The position numbers were made by a program, and so were the translations under genes. The notes below the pieces were generated by a model. It had not been told where the DNA came from. It ran no database searches and saw only the letters and a program-made list of their open reading frames with translations. DNA of 64,000 nucleotides from Flagellimonas nanhaiensis. Lineage in GTDB: Bacteria; Bacteroidota; Bacteroidia; Flavobacteriales; Flavobacteriaceae. The stretch spans positions 167,725 to 231,724 of the forward strand of contig NZ_QTJX01000004.1 in assembly GCF_003382275.1 (NCBI RefSeq). Direction: 5' to 3'. This document shows, piece after piece, positions 15,771 to 24,743 of the stretch (position 1 is its first letter; each line of letters starts with the position of its first letter).

Positions 15771-16990
15771 TTGGATTCTTTGCCGATTTGTTTGGTTGTA
15801 CCGCCCACAGCGACGAGCATGTTATGCAATTTTTCATCAAAAAAATCTGGTAGATCTAGGAGGGCCCTTCCTTTTCTTGAGGTGGTTTCAATTTCATGGA
15901 TTGTAGTTCCTTCCTGATTTTGAATTTCCACAGTTATCAATGACCCATCAGGAACAAGTTGTTGCATATAACCCTGAATGGGACCAATGGAAAGCTGTTG
16001 GCCATCTTTTGAAAGCTGAATGGAGAAATCAGAAACTGCTTCTTCAAAATTCACTTCCAAGATATTGCTGTTGGCGCTTCCACTAACATTTGCCTTAACA
16101 ATCCAATGGGATGGTTTTTCCGGATGCAAAAGCTTGCCTGTTGCTACGCCATTTATGGTTTGCCCTATTGTTTTTAAATAGTTATCGCTATCATCCTTAA
16201 CCAAAAAATTCACCAAAGTTCCATCTGCTACAATATTGCTGTTTCCATCTTTGATGGGGGTAGTGGTGAATGAAACGATTTGGTTTCCATCAGCAAAAGA
16301 ATGTACGCGGTTGACTTCAATTGAAAAATCAGTGGCATGTGTTGGCAAGACCCCTACCGTAAATTCTTTGGATGCCTGATCTCCGTAGTGAGCACCTATA
16401 AAATAGGTGTCTTTCGATTTACCTGCCGTTATGTACTTAAAGGCATACATATTCTCACTGCGTAAGGTATCTGTACTGAAACGCCCTTTAGTTTTCAAAG
16501 TGGTGATAACTTGGGAACCATCTGGCATAGGGTTGCCGTACTTATCCTGGGGAAGAGCGACCATCATGGTATGGTCTTTTCCATCTGCAAAAATATCCGT
16601 GGGACCCACATATACTTCCATATCTTTCCCCTTGACAGGATTTGGTGTTATGAGAAAAGCGCCTGTTGAAACCTCATTTTCCAGATACTTTAATTGCCAA
16701 TCTACCCAACCCGCTTTTTTTGTCATGAAATTTGGCAAGGTGAACACCATTTGTTTTGAATCCATATCTGGATAAAGCACTGTTGTTCCCCATCCATTTT
16801 GGACCACAAGCAGCAGATTCTTTCTCTTTTCTTCTTCAAATGATAGTTGAATGGGTGTACCAGAGGTAAATTCAAGCTGTTTTGAAACCAATGATAGACC
16901 ACCATCCAATTCAACCACCTTTTTTAAGGAAGGTTCTGAACAACCTAAAAGGCAGGCATAGACAACTAGTAAAAGAGAAAAGCGTTTCAT
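15767..16990 (-). CDS. lipoprotein with Ig-like (invasin/Big_1-type) repeats
   Basis: 407 residues. Signal sequence with lipobox LLGC at about residues 14-17, so it is probably lipid-anchored. At least three similar beta-sandwich units follow: YVGPTDIFADGKDHTMMVAL, VNRVHSFADGNQIVSFTTTP and LSKDGQQLSIGPIQGYMQQL, each with the xADGxxxxxF core of bacterial Ig-like domains. No catalytic motif. Middle gene of a three-gene operon, 1 bp after the 1028-residue protein and overlapping the hydrolase by 4 bp, so it probably works with them in the periplasm or at the outer membrane as a binding or spacer part. Confidence 0.8.
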   Translation of the reverse strand: MKRFSLLLVVYACLLGCSEPSLKKVVELDGGLSLVSKQLEFTSGTPIQLSFEEEKRKNLLLVVQNGWGTTVLYPDMDSKQMVFTLPNFMTKKAGWVDWQLKYLENEVSTGAFLITPNPVKGKDMEVYVGPTDIFADGKDHTMMVALPQDKYGNPMPDGSQVITTLKTKGRFSTDTLRSENMYAFKYITAGKSKDTYFIGAHYGDQASKEFTVGVLPTHATDFSIEVNRVHSFADGNQIVSFTTTPIKDGNSNIVADGTLVNFLVKDDSDNYLKTIGQTINGVATGKLLHPEKPSHWIVKANVSGSANSNILEVNFEEAVSDFSIQLSKDGQQLSIGPIQGYMQQLVPDGSLITVEIQNQEGTTIHEIETTSRKGRALLDLPDFFDEKLHNMLVAVGGTTKQIGKESK

Positions 16991-19900
16991 TTACTTCGGG
17001 TTACCAATGTAATTATTGAGTTCAATCTTTATAAAATCATATCCTTTTCCATCCAAGGGAGTTAACATGTCTTGTTTTTGGCTTGCATCCTTATTTGTAG
17101 AAAATCTTTGGGACACTTCCTGGTTAGGAATACCGTTTACGTAACAATTATCCAAACTTTCGTGTATTACCTTCAATTTACTTATATCGATTTTGGGCAG
17201 ATTAAAATCCTGTTTACGTTGAACCCTAATACCTTCCAACAAAAACTTATGATCCACCCAAAGGATATTTTGTCTATCACCGTAATAAGAAACTAAGATT
17301 TGAGGAACCGTAACTTCTTCAATACCGTGGTTGAACAATGTTCCTTTAATAAAATCATCTTGCAACGTCATGTTTTGCATGGAAACGGATTTATAGAGGT
17401 CTGTAGTGGCAACATTTCCAGCGCACTGAAGGTCAAAATTAACCGGCTCTTCATCAAGGGCTACAGGGGTAAATTCGTCAGGATTAAAGGTTGTCGGTAG
17501 GGTATCCTGCATTTTGGACCAAGCAATACCTTCAAAATCAATTCTAAAAACACTGGTCTCTTTTGGCATCAACTTATGTTTGATGTGGTATTTGACATCA
17601 TGTTGGGCCAGCATTTTATCTTTGCAATTATACAGGGTTCCCTTTAGGGAAATATCTGCAGGAACGTTATCAATATTCTGTAGTTCGCCAATTATACTGT
17701 AGCGCCCTTTGTACTTGACCAATTTGGAAGAGATAATTTCTAGAAGCGGCTGTCGTAAAATGTCTTCATGATAGGTCTGCTGCGTGGTAATTCTCCTCCT
17801 ACCATGATTGTAATATGTGGTCTGATTTGAAGTAATCAATTGATTGGGAGGAATATCATGATTCTTTTCTTTTGGTTTTATGAACCATTTTCCTTGTGTT
17901 TTGACTAGACTATGGTGGTATGTCCGACTTATTTTTTCCAACGGAGTGATCCATTTGGTGAAAACCTGCATCTCTGCCGTATTTTCAGAATGGTTTTCAA
18001 TTTGGGCTCCAATGGAATCCAATTTTGCATAGGAACTCAAAAGTCCATCAGTTACGGACACTTCCAACATGTATTGTGAAAGGGAAACATTTGCATTTGG
18101 GGCCAAATAGGAATGTGCGCGTTTAAATTCCTTGAAATCAAGTGCATCATAGTACGCTTTAACCACATTTTCTGGACTTATTTGGGATGAGTTGTGGATA
18201 TAGAACAAATAAATTCCTAGAATTGAGACAATTAGCATGGCTCCAGCCCAGGCAGCACTTATCACATACAGCAATTTTGTGAAGCCATTATATTTTGGTG
18301 TATGTCCAAAAAATGGATGCATCCGTGAATTTTCCTTGAGCTTGTCATACCAGCGGAACTGAATTTTGAAAATGAAGGCTAAAATCAAGGTTCCCAAAGG
18401 AATCAATCCCCACATTACTTTTAAATAGTTGGGTACGGTTTCCTTCGGAATGATTTTTGGCAATGGGGGGATGTTCAATCGTTCCCAGACCATAATGCCG
18501 TTTTCCAGTTGCTGCAACCGCTGCCATCCACAGAAAAACAGGATAGGGTCATAAAACTTATCATTGGAAAAAATATATTTAAGATTATACTTTTCTGGTA
18601 CGGTCAAAAACTGCTGTAATGACCCAATACCTTCAATTCCCCTAAACTTGGAATTTTCTAGCCTTTCTACCGCTCGAGTGGTCAGTTCTGGGAGTCTTCT
18701 GGCTGAGTGGTAATTGCCATCTACGGTCATTGCGTTGGTCAGCGTGGACAGCCATGCCATTTGATCACCAAATCCCAAAGTAAGATATCGCCATTGATCG
18801 TGTTGGTCCTGGTTTAAAAAGTTGACTATGGGTAGCATTTTTATTTTTTGTGGTTGCGATGGCCTGAAATAATTCAGGCTCATTGTAAAAATGGCAATAG
18901 CCATAAAAACTACTCCCATACCACCTGCCAATACATAGTGCACTGGTTTTTTGAAGGAATCCAGCAATTGGGTTTTCAGGTCCCCTTCTACAAGTCTATA
19001 AGCAAATTCTCCGAACAGGGGCAAAGCCATGATGGTTGCCCACAGGGTAAAACGGTCCAATGTCAATATTTCAAAAGCAGTTTCACCCAAAAGCATTCTG
19101 GGAAGGGGAGTGGTTCCTCCTGTTCCCAATAGGGCAAGCATGGAAAATGAAAGCCCAAAGAAGAGTAGGCGTTTGCTGTAAAATCGGTAGAACAAATAGG
19201 GCAATATGAGCAACAAAACACCCCATGGAATAAGGAAAAAGACCAATCCCGAGGAAGCCACTTCAAAGAAATTATCACGAGACCCATGGGGAATGGGCAC
19301 CTGTGTGATTGGGTTCTTTTTTGAATTTACCCAATAGGGTAAAATACACAATATGATAAATACTAGTGAACCTCCTCCAAAGATTGTTATGCGCCAAAAG
19401 AACTTTTTAAATTGATTGAAAAATACCTTGAAGGTAATAGCTTTGGTATGTTTCACCGCTTCTTTTGAGGCATCCATGATCACCATTCCAATCAAAGGAA
19501 AAATGAAAAAGACCATCCCAAATATTGGGGTAACATGGTGGGAGGTCACTGTGACTGCAATCAAGGAAAAAGATGTCAATAAATAGCGCGGCCTCCCTGT
19601 TTTGATCCATTTGTATATTTCTGGAAGTGTATGGAGGAGAACAGAAATTCCCATTATACTGGGCAATTGCCCAAAAATGTGTAAGGTTTCCAGGAACATG
19701 GAGGAGAATACGGCCAATAATGCCGAATAACCGGCAATCTTTTTATCCCCACAGATTAGCAGCGCAAACTTGTAGATTCCGGTAATAAAAAGAACAATAA
19801 TGATCATGGACATTAGATAGAGACCAAACTTCAATCCTCCAAAAAAGGAAAGTATGGCAATACACTGATGTACCAATGGAGGGTATCCTTGCACCGTAAA

Positions 19901-20077
19901 CCCGGTGTACCACCTATAATCCCATGGTTCAAACCAATCTTTGGCATAATGGTCGGCAAAAAATAGATGTATCAATGCGTCATAGGTCGACTCCAAAGTG
20001 AAGAAGATGCTCGCCCCATGAAAAATTAGGCCAAAAACTAGAGCCAAGGCCAAGGTAATGTTGGTTTGCCGTTTCAT
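16991..20077 (-). CDS. 1028-residue GT-C-like membrane protein with NTF2-like and beta domains
   Basis: About 11-13 membrane segments in residues 1-600, one more near 610-635, then a soluble part. Its N-terminal loop holds DALIHLFFADHYAKDW and DYRWYTGFTVQGYPPL, as in the GT-C-like '6-pyruvoyl-tetrahydropterin synthase-related' membrane family, in which acidic residues in the first loop bind the lipid-phosphate sugar donor. Residues about 640-740 (ENVVKAYYDALDFKEFKRAH) look NTF2-like, as in the hydrolase two genes downstream; the rest is beta-rich. It is the first gene of the operon and starts 185 bp from the divergent receiver-GT2 gene. A GT2 of the DPM1/GtrB type makes the donor that GT-C enzymes use, so the two may be successive steps. 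Confidence 0.7.
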   Translation of the reverse strand: MKRQTNITLALALVFGLIFHGASIFFTLESTYDALIHLFFADHYAKDWFEPWDYRWYTGFTVQGYPPLVHQCIAILSFFGGLKFGLYLMSMIIIVLFITGIYKFALLICGDKKIAGYSALLAVFSSMFLETLHIFGQLPSIMGISVLLHTLPEIYKWIKTGRPRYLLTSFSLIAVTVTSHHVTPIFGMVFFIFPLIGMVIMDASKEAVKHTKAITFKVFFNQFKKFFWRITIFGGGSLVFIILCILPYWVNSKKNPITQVPIPHGSRDNFFEVASSGLVFFLIPWGVLLLILPYLFYRFYSKRLLFFGLSFSMLALLGTGGTTPLPRMLLGETAFEILTLDRFTLWATIMALPLFGEFAYRLVEGDLKTQLLDSFKKPVHYVLAGGMGVVFMAIAIFTMSLNYFRPSQPQKIKMLPIVNFLNQDQHDQWRYLTLGFGDQMAWLSTLTNAMTVDGNYHSARRLPELTTRAVERLENSKFRGIEGIGSLQQFLTVPEKYNLKYIFSNDKFYDPILFFCGWQRLQQLENGIMVWERLNIPPLPKIIPKETVPNYLKVMWGLIPLGTLILAFIFKIQFRWYDKLKENSRMHPFFGHTPKYNGFTKLLYVISAAWAGAMLIVSILGIYLFYIHNSSQISPENVVKAYYDALDFKEFKRAHSYLAPNANVSLSQYMLEVSVTDGLLSSYAKLDSIGAQIENHSENTAEMQVFTKWITPLEKISRTYHHSLVKTQGKWFIKPKEKNHDIPPNQLITSNQTTYYNHGRRRITTQQTYHEDILRQPLLEIISSKLVKYKGRYSIIGELQNIDNVPADISLKGTLYNCKDKMLAQHDVKYHIKHKLMPKETSVFRIDFEGIAWSKMQDTLPTTFNPDEFTPVALDEEPVNFDLQCAGNVATTDLYKSVSMQNMTLQDDFIKGTLFNHGIEEVTVPQILVSYYGDRQNILWVDHKFLLEGIRVQRKQDFNLPKIDISKLKVIHESLDNCYVNGIPNQEVSQRFSTNKDASQKQDMLTPLDGKGYDFIKIELNNYIGNPK

Positions 20078-20139
20078 TAGTTCTTGTAAGAAAATATAAC
20101 ACTATAAAGATCAAAATATTGTTAAAAAAACTGATTACA

Positions 20140-20205
20140 GCCCGTCTATCGAGTTTTACCATTCATCTATAGTTAATTGATTCTCAACTTTTTTAACTCC
20201 TTTTG
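20140..20205 (+). promoter_or_regulatory. LytTR-type paired boxes and -7-like element, site 5
   Basis: Box 1 GCCCGTCTA (20140-20148) and box 2 ATTCATCTA (20161-20169), 21 bp apart; box 2 is identical to box 2 of site 1. A -7-like TCCTTTTG starts at 20198, 58 bp from box 1; a better -7, TAATTTTG, lies at 20221-20228. The site is between the divergent receiver-GT2 and 1028-residue genes. Confidence 0.6.
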
Positions 20206-20262
20206 AAGGAATGGTAGCAGTAATTTTGATTCAAATTGATTACAATACTTAAACCTTAACCT

Positions 20263-21396
20263 ATGAAAATTTTGGCTATAGATGACCAGCAATTAATATT
20301 GCTTTCGGTAGAAAAAAAATTGAAAGAATCCGGCTATGAAGTGGCGACTGCCACATCTGGTCAAGAGGGTATTCGTCTTTTTGAAACATTTCAACCTCAT
20401 CTGGTAATTATGGATATGAATATGCCTGGCATGTCCGGGCTTCAGGTAATCCAAAAACTTAAAGAAAAGAATACCGATGTTCCTATTATGGTAATGTCTG
20501 GTAACAATGAGGAACAAGTTATTCTTCATGGTTTTGAAATGGGAATAGTGGATTATCTGAAAAAGCCCATTGGACTGGATGAAATGGTTGCCAGGGTCAA
20601 ACGTACTATTGGCACTCCCAAGCTTACACAAGCAAAGACATCTTCTGAATCTAAAATGATTCAAAAACATTGCGTTGGTGTAATTATTCCGTGTTACAAT
20701 GAAGCGGACCGCCTATCAGGAGACGAATTCGTAAATTTTGCACAACAAAACCCAGGATATCATCTATGTTTTGTGAACGATGGTAGTACGGACAGCACTT
20801 TACAGGTTCTACAACAGATTAGAAAGGGTAATGAGGACAGTATAAGCATCTATGACTGTAAACAAAATGGGGGCAAGGCCGAGGCGGTTCGTCAAGGAAT
20901 GCTCTTTTTATCCAAAGACAAACAGTTTGACTGTTTCGGTTATTTGGATGCCGATTTATCCACGGATTTTGCCGACTTGAATGAATTGGTTCGCACCTTG
21001 GAGAATTCTAACTATAAAATAGTTAGTGGATCTAGGATTAGCAGAATGGGTGCCGATATTGCTAAAGAATCAGCACGAAAAATCATTAGCAAGTCCATCA
21101 ACCTTATAATCCAAAAAATATTGGGTATGCCGTTTAGGGATACTCAATGTGGTGCCAAAGTAATGAAACCTAGCATTGTGGCCGATGTGTTTGCCAAACC
21201 TTTTAAGACAAGATGGCTTTTTGATGTGGAGATTTTCATCAGAATGCGAAAAATCTATGGCAAGGCGGCTGCAAGCAAGTTCATCTGTGAACAACCTTTA
21301 AAGCGATGGATACATGCAGATGGTTCAAAGCTTTCCATGAAGGATTCCATAAAGATCATTTGGCAACTTGGACTCTTGAGTTTGAAGTATAAATAG
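20263..21396 (+). CDS. response-regulator receiver fused to a GT2 glycosyltransferase
   Basis: 377 residues. Residues 1-120 are a full receiver: acidic AIDDQ, phospho-acceptor D51 in VIMDMNMPGMSG, Ser in VMSGN, Lys in LKKPI (K101). After a 15-residue linker a GT2 domain of the DPM1/GtrB type starts at about 138: IIPCYNEADRLSG, FVNDGSTDST, the metal-binding YLDADLSTDF, and SGSRISRMGADIAK. No C-terminal membrane helices. The family transfers sugar from a nucleotide donor to polyprenyl phosphate. The receiver is complete, so phosphorylation may set transferase activity directly. No cognate kinase is adjacent; the HPt at 7389 is a candidate phosphate source. Confidence 0.9.
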   Translation: MKILAIDDQQLILLSVEKKLKESGYEVATATSGQEGIRLFETFQPHLVIMDMNMPGMSGLQVIQKLKEKNTDVPIMVMSGNNEEQVILHGFEMGIVDYLKKPIGLDEMVARVKRTIGTPKLTQAKTSSESKMIQKHCVGVIIPCYNEADRLSGDEFVNFAQQNPGYHLCFVNDGSTDSTLQVLQQIRKGNEDSISIYDCKQNGGKAEAVRQGMLFLSKDKQFDCFGYLDADLSTDFADLNELVRTLENSNYKIVSGSRISRMGADIAKESARKIISKSINLIIQKILGMPFRDTQCGAKVMKPSIVADVFAKPFKTRWLFDVEIFIRMRKIYGKAAASKFICEQPLKRWIHADGSKLSMKDSIKIIWQLGLLSLKYK

Positions 21397-21541
21397 TATT
21401 TCCATATAGAACCAACCCGGGAAAACATGCTATTTTATTGGGTAAACCCCTATTCTGTGACCTGACCGTATGATATGGATCATTCCAATATCCTTGATCA
21501 AAATTTACATTTGCTATGCATGCTTGCGTTAAAAAGTTGTT

Positions 21542-22324
21542 ATGGCACGTTCACTACAAGCTATTTCAAGGATAAAAATGTTCTTCGCAGAAGTGGGAGA
21601 ACTGGCCTACTTTGCAGGCAGGTTTTTTAAGGTAGGTTTTAAACCTCCATTTGAATTCAAGGAGTTTTTGAGGCAATGTTATAATATGGGGAACAGGTCC
21701 CTAGTCCTGGTCCTGGTTACCGGATTTATAATTGGTTTGGTACTAACCCTGCAATCTAGACCTACCTTAATTGAGTTTGGTGCGGTATCATGGATGCCAA
21801 ACATGGTGGGTATATCCATAGTTAGAGAACTTGGTCCGGTTATAACAGCTCTAGTGTGTGCTGGACGTATAGCTTCGGGAATTGGTGCAGAATTAGGATC
21901 TATGCGAGTGACGGAACAGATAGATGCTATGGAAGTCTCAGGAACCAATCCTTTTAAGTATTTGGTAGTGACCCGAATCATGGCTACAACCCTTATGCTT
22001 CCCATATTGGTTATTTTGGGAGATGCTGTGGCCCTTTACGGCTCTGCTCTGGTAGAAAACTTTAAGGGAAATGTGTCTTTTCAACTGTACTTCAATACCG
22101 TCTTTGATGCTTTGTCCTATGGTGATTTGATACCCGCCACTATAAAATCCTTCTTTTTTGGTTTTGCGATAGGTCTGGTGGGTTGTTTTAAGGGCTACTA
22201 TAGTAAAAAGGGAACAGCAGGTGTGGGCACAGCGGCCAATACAGCGGTAGTGTTCACTTCAATGTTGTTGTTTATCATCGATTTTGTTGCAGTATTCATT
22301 TCAGATATTTTTTATGAATTATGA
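21542..22324 (+). CDS. mlaE: MlaE-family ABC transporter permease
   Basis: 260 residues with five to six membrane segments. Signatures of the family are VSWMPNMVGISIVRELGPVI and the cytoplasmic SGIGAELGSMRVTEQIDAME, which contacts the ATPase. Forms the membrane channel of the Mla-type phospholipid transporter, moving lipids between inner and outer membrane. Its end overlaps the ATPase start by 4 bp. Of usual length. In Bacteroidota the system normally has only these three genes, without mlaB or mlaC. Confidence 0.93.
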   Translation: MARSLQAISRIKMFFAEVGELAYFAGRFFKVGFKPPFEFKEFLRQCYNMGNRSLVLVLVTGFIIGLVLTLQSRPTLIEFGAVSWMPNMVGISIVRELGPVITALVCAGRIASGIGAELGSMRVTEQIDAMEVSGTNPFKYLVVTRIMATTLMLPILVILGDAVALYGSALVENFKGNVSFQLYFNTVFDALSYGDLIPATIKSFFFGFAIGLVGCFKGYYSKKGTAGVGTAANTAVVFTSMLLFIIDFVAVFISDIFYEL

Positions 22325-23106
22325 TAACCCAGGAAAAACAAATAGGGACTCAAATAGATCAAAACGATAGCAGTAATGCCATTATTGATATAAAAGACCT
22401 GCGCAAAAGTTTTGGGGATAACCATGTGCTGAATGGTTTTAATATGAAATTGTTCAAAGGAGAGAATCTAGTGGTTATGGGTAAATCAGGATCGGGTAAA
22501 TCGGTTATGATTAAATGTCTAGTGGGTCTTATGAAGCCGGATTCGGGACAAATTAGGGTCATGGGGAAGGACATTATCGAACTGGACCAAGAAGAACTGG
22601 ATACGTTAAGGGCAGACATAGGTTTTTTGTTTCAAGGAAGTGCATTGTACGATTCAATGACGGTGAGAGAGAATTTAGAGTTTCCGATGAGAAGACATAA
22701 AGACAAGCTCGGGGAAATTTCAGATACTACACCTTATGTATTAGAGGCTTTGGAAAGCGTTGGCTTGGAGCACACCATGGATTTGATGCCCGAAGAACTC
22801 TCGGGAGGTATGAAAAGGCGTGTGGCTTTGGCCCGGGCCATTATCTTGAGGCCCAAAATCATTTTTTACGATGAACCCACTAGTGGACTGGACCCTATAA
22901 CCTCCAAAGAAATCATTGGACTAATGCGGAACATCCAAAAAAAATATGGCACTTCTTCTTTGATCATTACTCATGACGTAGACTGTGCCAGGGTAATTTC
23001 TGAACGTATGATTTTATTGGTGGATGGCATCAATTATGCAGAAGGAACCTTCGAAGAACTAATAAAATCCGAAGATTCAAAGGTGCAGGCATTTTTTAAA
23101 AAGTAA
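22321..23106 (+). CDS. mlaF: MlaF-family ABC transporter ATP-binding protein
   Basis: 261 residues. Walker A GKSGSGKS, Q-loop LFQGSALYDSMTV, signature LSGGMKRRVALARA, Walker B IIFYDEPTSGLDPI and switch His in ITHDV. The LSGGMKRR form is characteristic of Mla/Ttg2 ATPases. Powers lipid movement with the permease upstream, to which it is translationally coupled; the MCE gene begins 4 bp after it. Confidence 0.94.
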   Translation: MITQEKQIGTQIDQNDSSNAIIDIKDLRKSFGDNHVLNGFNMKLFKGENLVVMGKSGSGKSVMIKCLVGLMKPDSGQIRVMGKDIIELDQEELDTLRADIGFLFQGSALYDSMTVRENLEFPMRRHKDKLGEISDTTPYVLEALESVGLEHTMDLMPEELSGGMKRRVALARAIILRPKIIFYDEPTSGLDPITSKEIIGLMRNIQKKYGTSSLIITHDVDCARVISERMILLVDGINYAEGTFEELIKSEDSKVQAFFKK

Positions 23107-23110
23107 CGAA

Positions 23111-24094
23111 ATGGAAAAGACAACAGCGCAAAACATCAGATTAGGCTTCTTAGTAGTTCTAGGAACTATTTTATTGGTTTTGGCGGCCTATTTCATTGGT
23201 AACCGACAAAACATTTTTGGGAACACCTTTACCATAAATGCGGTGTTCAAGAATGTAAATGGCCTCCAAAAAGGTAACAATGTTAGGTATTCAGGTATAG
23301 ATGTCGGCACGGTGAGTAGCATTAAAATGATAAATGATACCACTATAGTGGTAAACATGGTGATTCAAGAGAAAATGCTTCCGCATATCAGGAAAAATGC
23401 AGTCGCCACCATAGGTTCCGATGGATTGGTTGGGAGTATGATCGTGAATATTTTACCTGGTCGTGACCCAGGGGAACCAATTGTGACCGGTGACCGAATA
23501 GAATCCTACAGTAGGATTGGAGCAGAAGATATGTTGAGCACGCTTAATGTTACCAATGAGAATGCTGCCCTGTTGACCGCTGATCTGCTAAGGGTAACGG
23601 AATCTTTAAAAAGCGGCCAAGGTACTCTAGGACGCCTGCTCAATGATACGGTAATGTCCCAAAATCTAATGCAAACTTCCACTAATCTTAAGAAAATGAG
23701 TTTTGAGGCCAACAAGGTGCTGGAAAAGTTGAACTCCATCATAGATGAGGTCGAAATTGAAAATAGTGTAGCCAGTGTACTGGTGAGTGATTCCTTGTCG
23801 GGTCAGCAGATGAAAAACATTTTGTTGAATTTGGAGACCTCCAGCCGGAAGATAGTTGAGATTACCTATTCCCTGGATAGTCTCTCCAATAATATTTCCA
23901 AAGGAAAAGGAACCTTAAAATACTTAGCTACAGACACAATTCTTGTTGAACAACTGGAAAGAACCATGAAGAACATTGAAGAGGGAACTGAACGTTTTAA
24001 TGAAAATATGGAAGCCTTAAAGCATAACTTCCTTACCAGACGCTATTTTAGGAAACAAGAGAAAAACAGCAAGAAAAATCAGGAAATTCCTTGA
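23111..24094 (+). CDS. mlaD: MlaD-type MCE-domain protein
   Basis: 327 residues: one N-terminal membrane anchor (about 10-30), an MCE domain (about 35-120, with VNGLQKGNNVRYSGIDVGTV and GSDGLVGSMIVNILPG), then a long helical tail. It forms the periplasmic hexameric lipid tunnel. The long coiled C-terminus is typical of the Bacteroidota branch rather than the short E. coli MlaD. Third gene of the operon, converging on the DUF2267 gene. Confidence 0.92.
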   Translation: MEKTTAQNIRLGFLVVLGTILLVLAAYFIGNRQNIFGNTFTINAVFKNVNGLQKGNNVRYSGIDVGTVSSIKMINDTTIVVNMVIQEKMLPHIRKNAVATIGSDGLVGSMIVNILPGRDPGEPIVTGDRIESYSRIGAEDMLSTLNVTNENAALLTADLLRVTESLKSGQGTLGRLLNDTVMSQNLMQTSTNLKKMSFEANKVLEKLNSIIDEVEIENSVASVLVSDSLSGQQMKNILLNLETSSRKIVEITYSLDSLSNNISKGKGTLKYLATDTILVEQLERTMKNIEEGTERFNENMEALKHNFLTRRYFRKQEKNSKKNQEIP

Positions 24095-24142
24095 TTAAGA
24101 TTGACATTTCCCAAAGGTGTTTAAGGGTGCCTAGATGGATTT

Positions 24143-24595
24143 TTAAATTTCAATATAAGTGGAGATGAGATTTTTGAGGTCCTTGGGCAGTCCGTCCCGA
24201 ATATCTTCCATTTCTCCTTTAGAAACCTGTTTTTTGAGAAATTTGAACGTATTTCTGATATGTTCCTCTGCCAGCCTATCGTTGTACTCAAAATCATTGG
24301 TAGCCGCAGGACCATCGTGTTTTCGGACCAGGTCAATAAAATCTACCATGTTCCTTGCCTTTACCTTTTTCTTTTTAATGCTCCAACCATTGACATATAC
24401 TGCTTTGACGAACATGGGAAGTTGAGCAATAAGCTGTAGGGATTCTTCGGTGGATATGATATCCCTCAAGGCATGTAACACCGAAGTTAAAATCCTACCA
24501 GCTTTGTCACGTTCATTTTCCATGGACATAGCTTCAGCATATTTCTTGATAAAGGCGTTTCCTTCGGAGGCGTATTGGTTAAAATTAAGTGACAT
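24143..24595 (-). CDS. DUF2267 family protein
   Basis: 150 residues, all-helical and soluble: NAFIKKYAEAMSMENERDKA, ILTSVLHALRDIISTEESLQ, then QLPMFVKAVYVNGW, the arrangement of DUF2267, a pair of four-helix repeats in stress-induced bacterial proteins. Biochemical role unknown. It faces the ATP-cone nuclease gene across a 148-bp region that holds a TGAC-N4-GTCA dyad. Confidence 0.7.
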   Translation of the reverse strand: MSLNFNQYASEGNAFIKKYAEAMSMENERDKAGRILTSVLHALRDIISTEESLQLIAQLPMFVKAVYVNGWSIKKKKVKARNMVDFIDLVRKHDGPAATNDFEYNDRLAEEHIRNTFKFLKKQVSKGEMEDIRDGLPKDLKNLISTYIEI

Positions 24596-24618
24596 AGCTT
24601 CTCATTTAGGCATTTGAC

Positions 24619-24662
24619 TAAAGATGATGAAATCTATCATGGTTTACTATGACGTTCGTCAT
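24619..24662 (-). promoter_or_regulatory. Crp/Fnr-type dyad upstream of the DUF2267 gene, with -7-like element
   Basis: The dyad ATGAC-GTTC-GTCAT is at 24649-24662. A minus-strand -7-like CATCTTTA (24619-24626) lies 22 bp away, which would centre the dyad near -42, the activator position used by Crp/Fnr proteins. The divergent nuclease gene at 24744 may share it. Confidence 0.45.
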
Positions 24663-24743
24663 TTTATGATGCCATCAAAATGTTGAATTTCAATTACGTC
24701 ATAGACATGGCAATCAATCATCGATCAATGGTACTTTAGCATT

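Noticed and set aside
16407..16775. 122-codon plus-strand ORF inside the Ig-like lipoprotein gene
   Set aside because: Antisense shadow; the minus-strand protein has a lipobox and repeated domains and is coupled to both neighbours.
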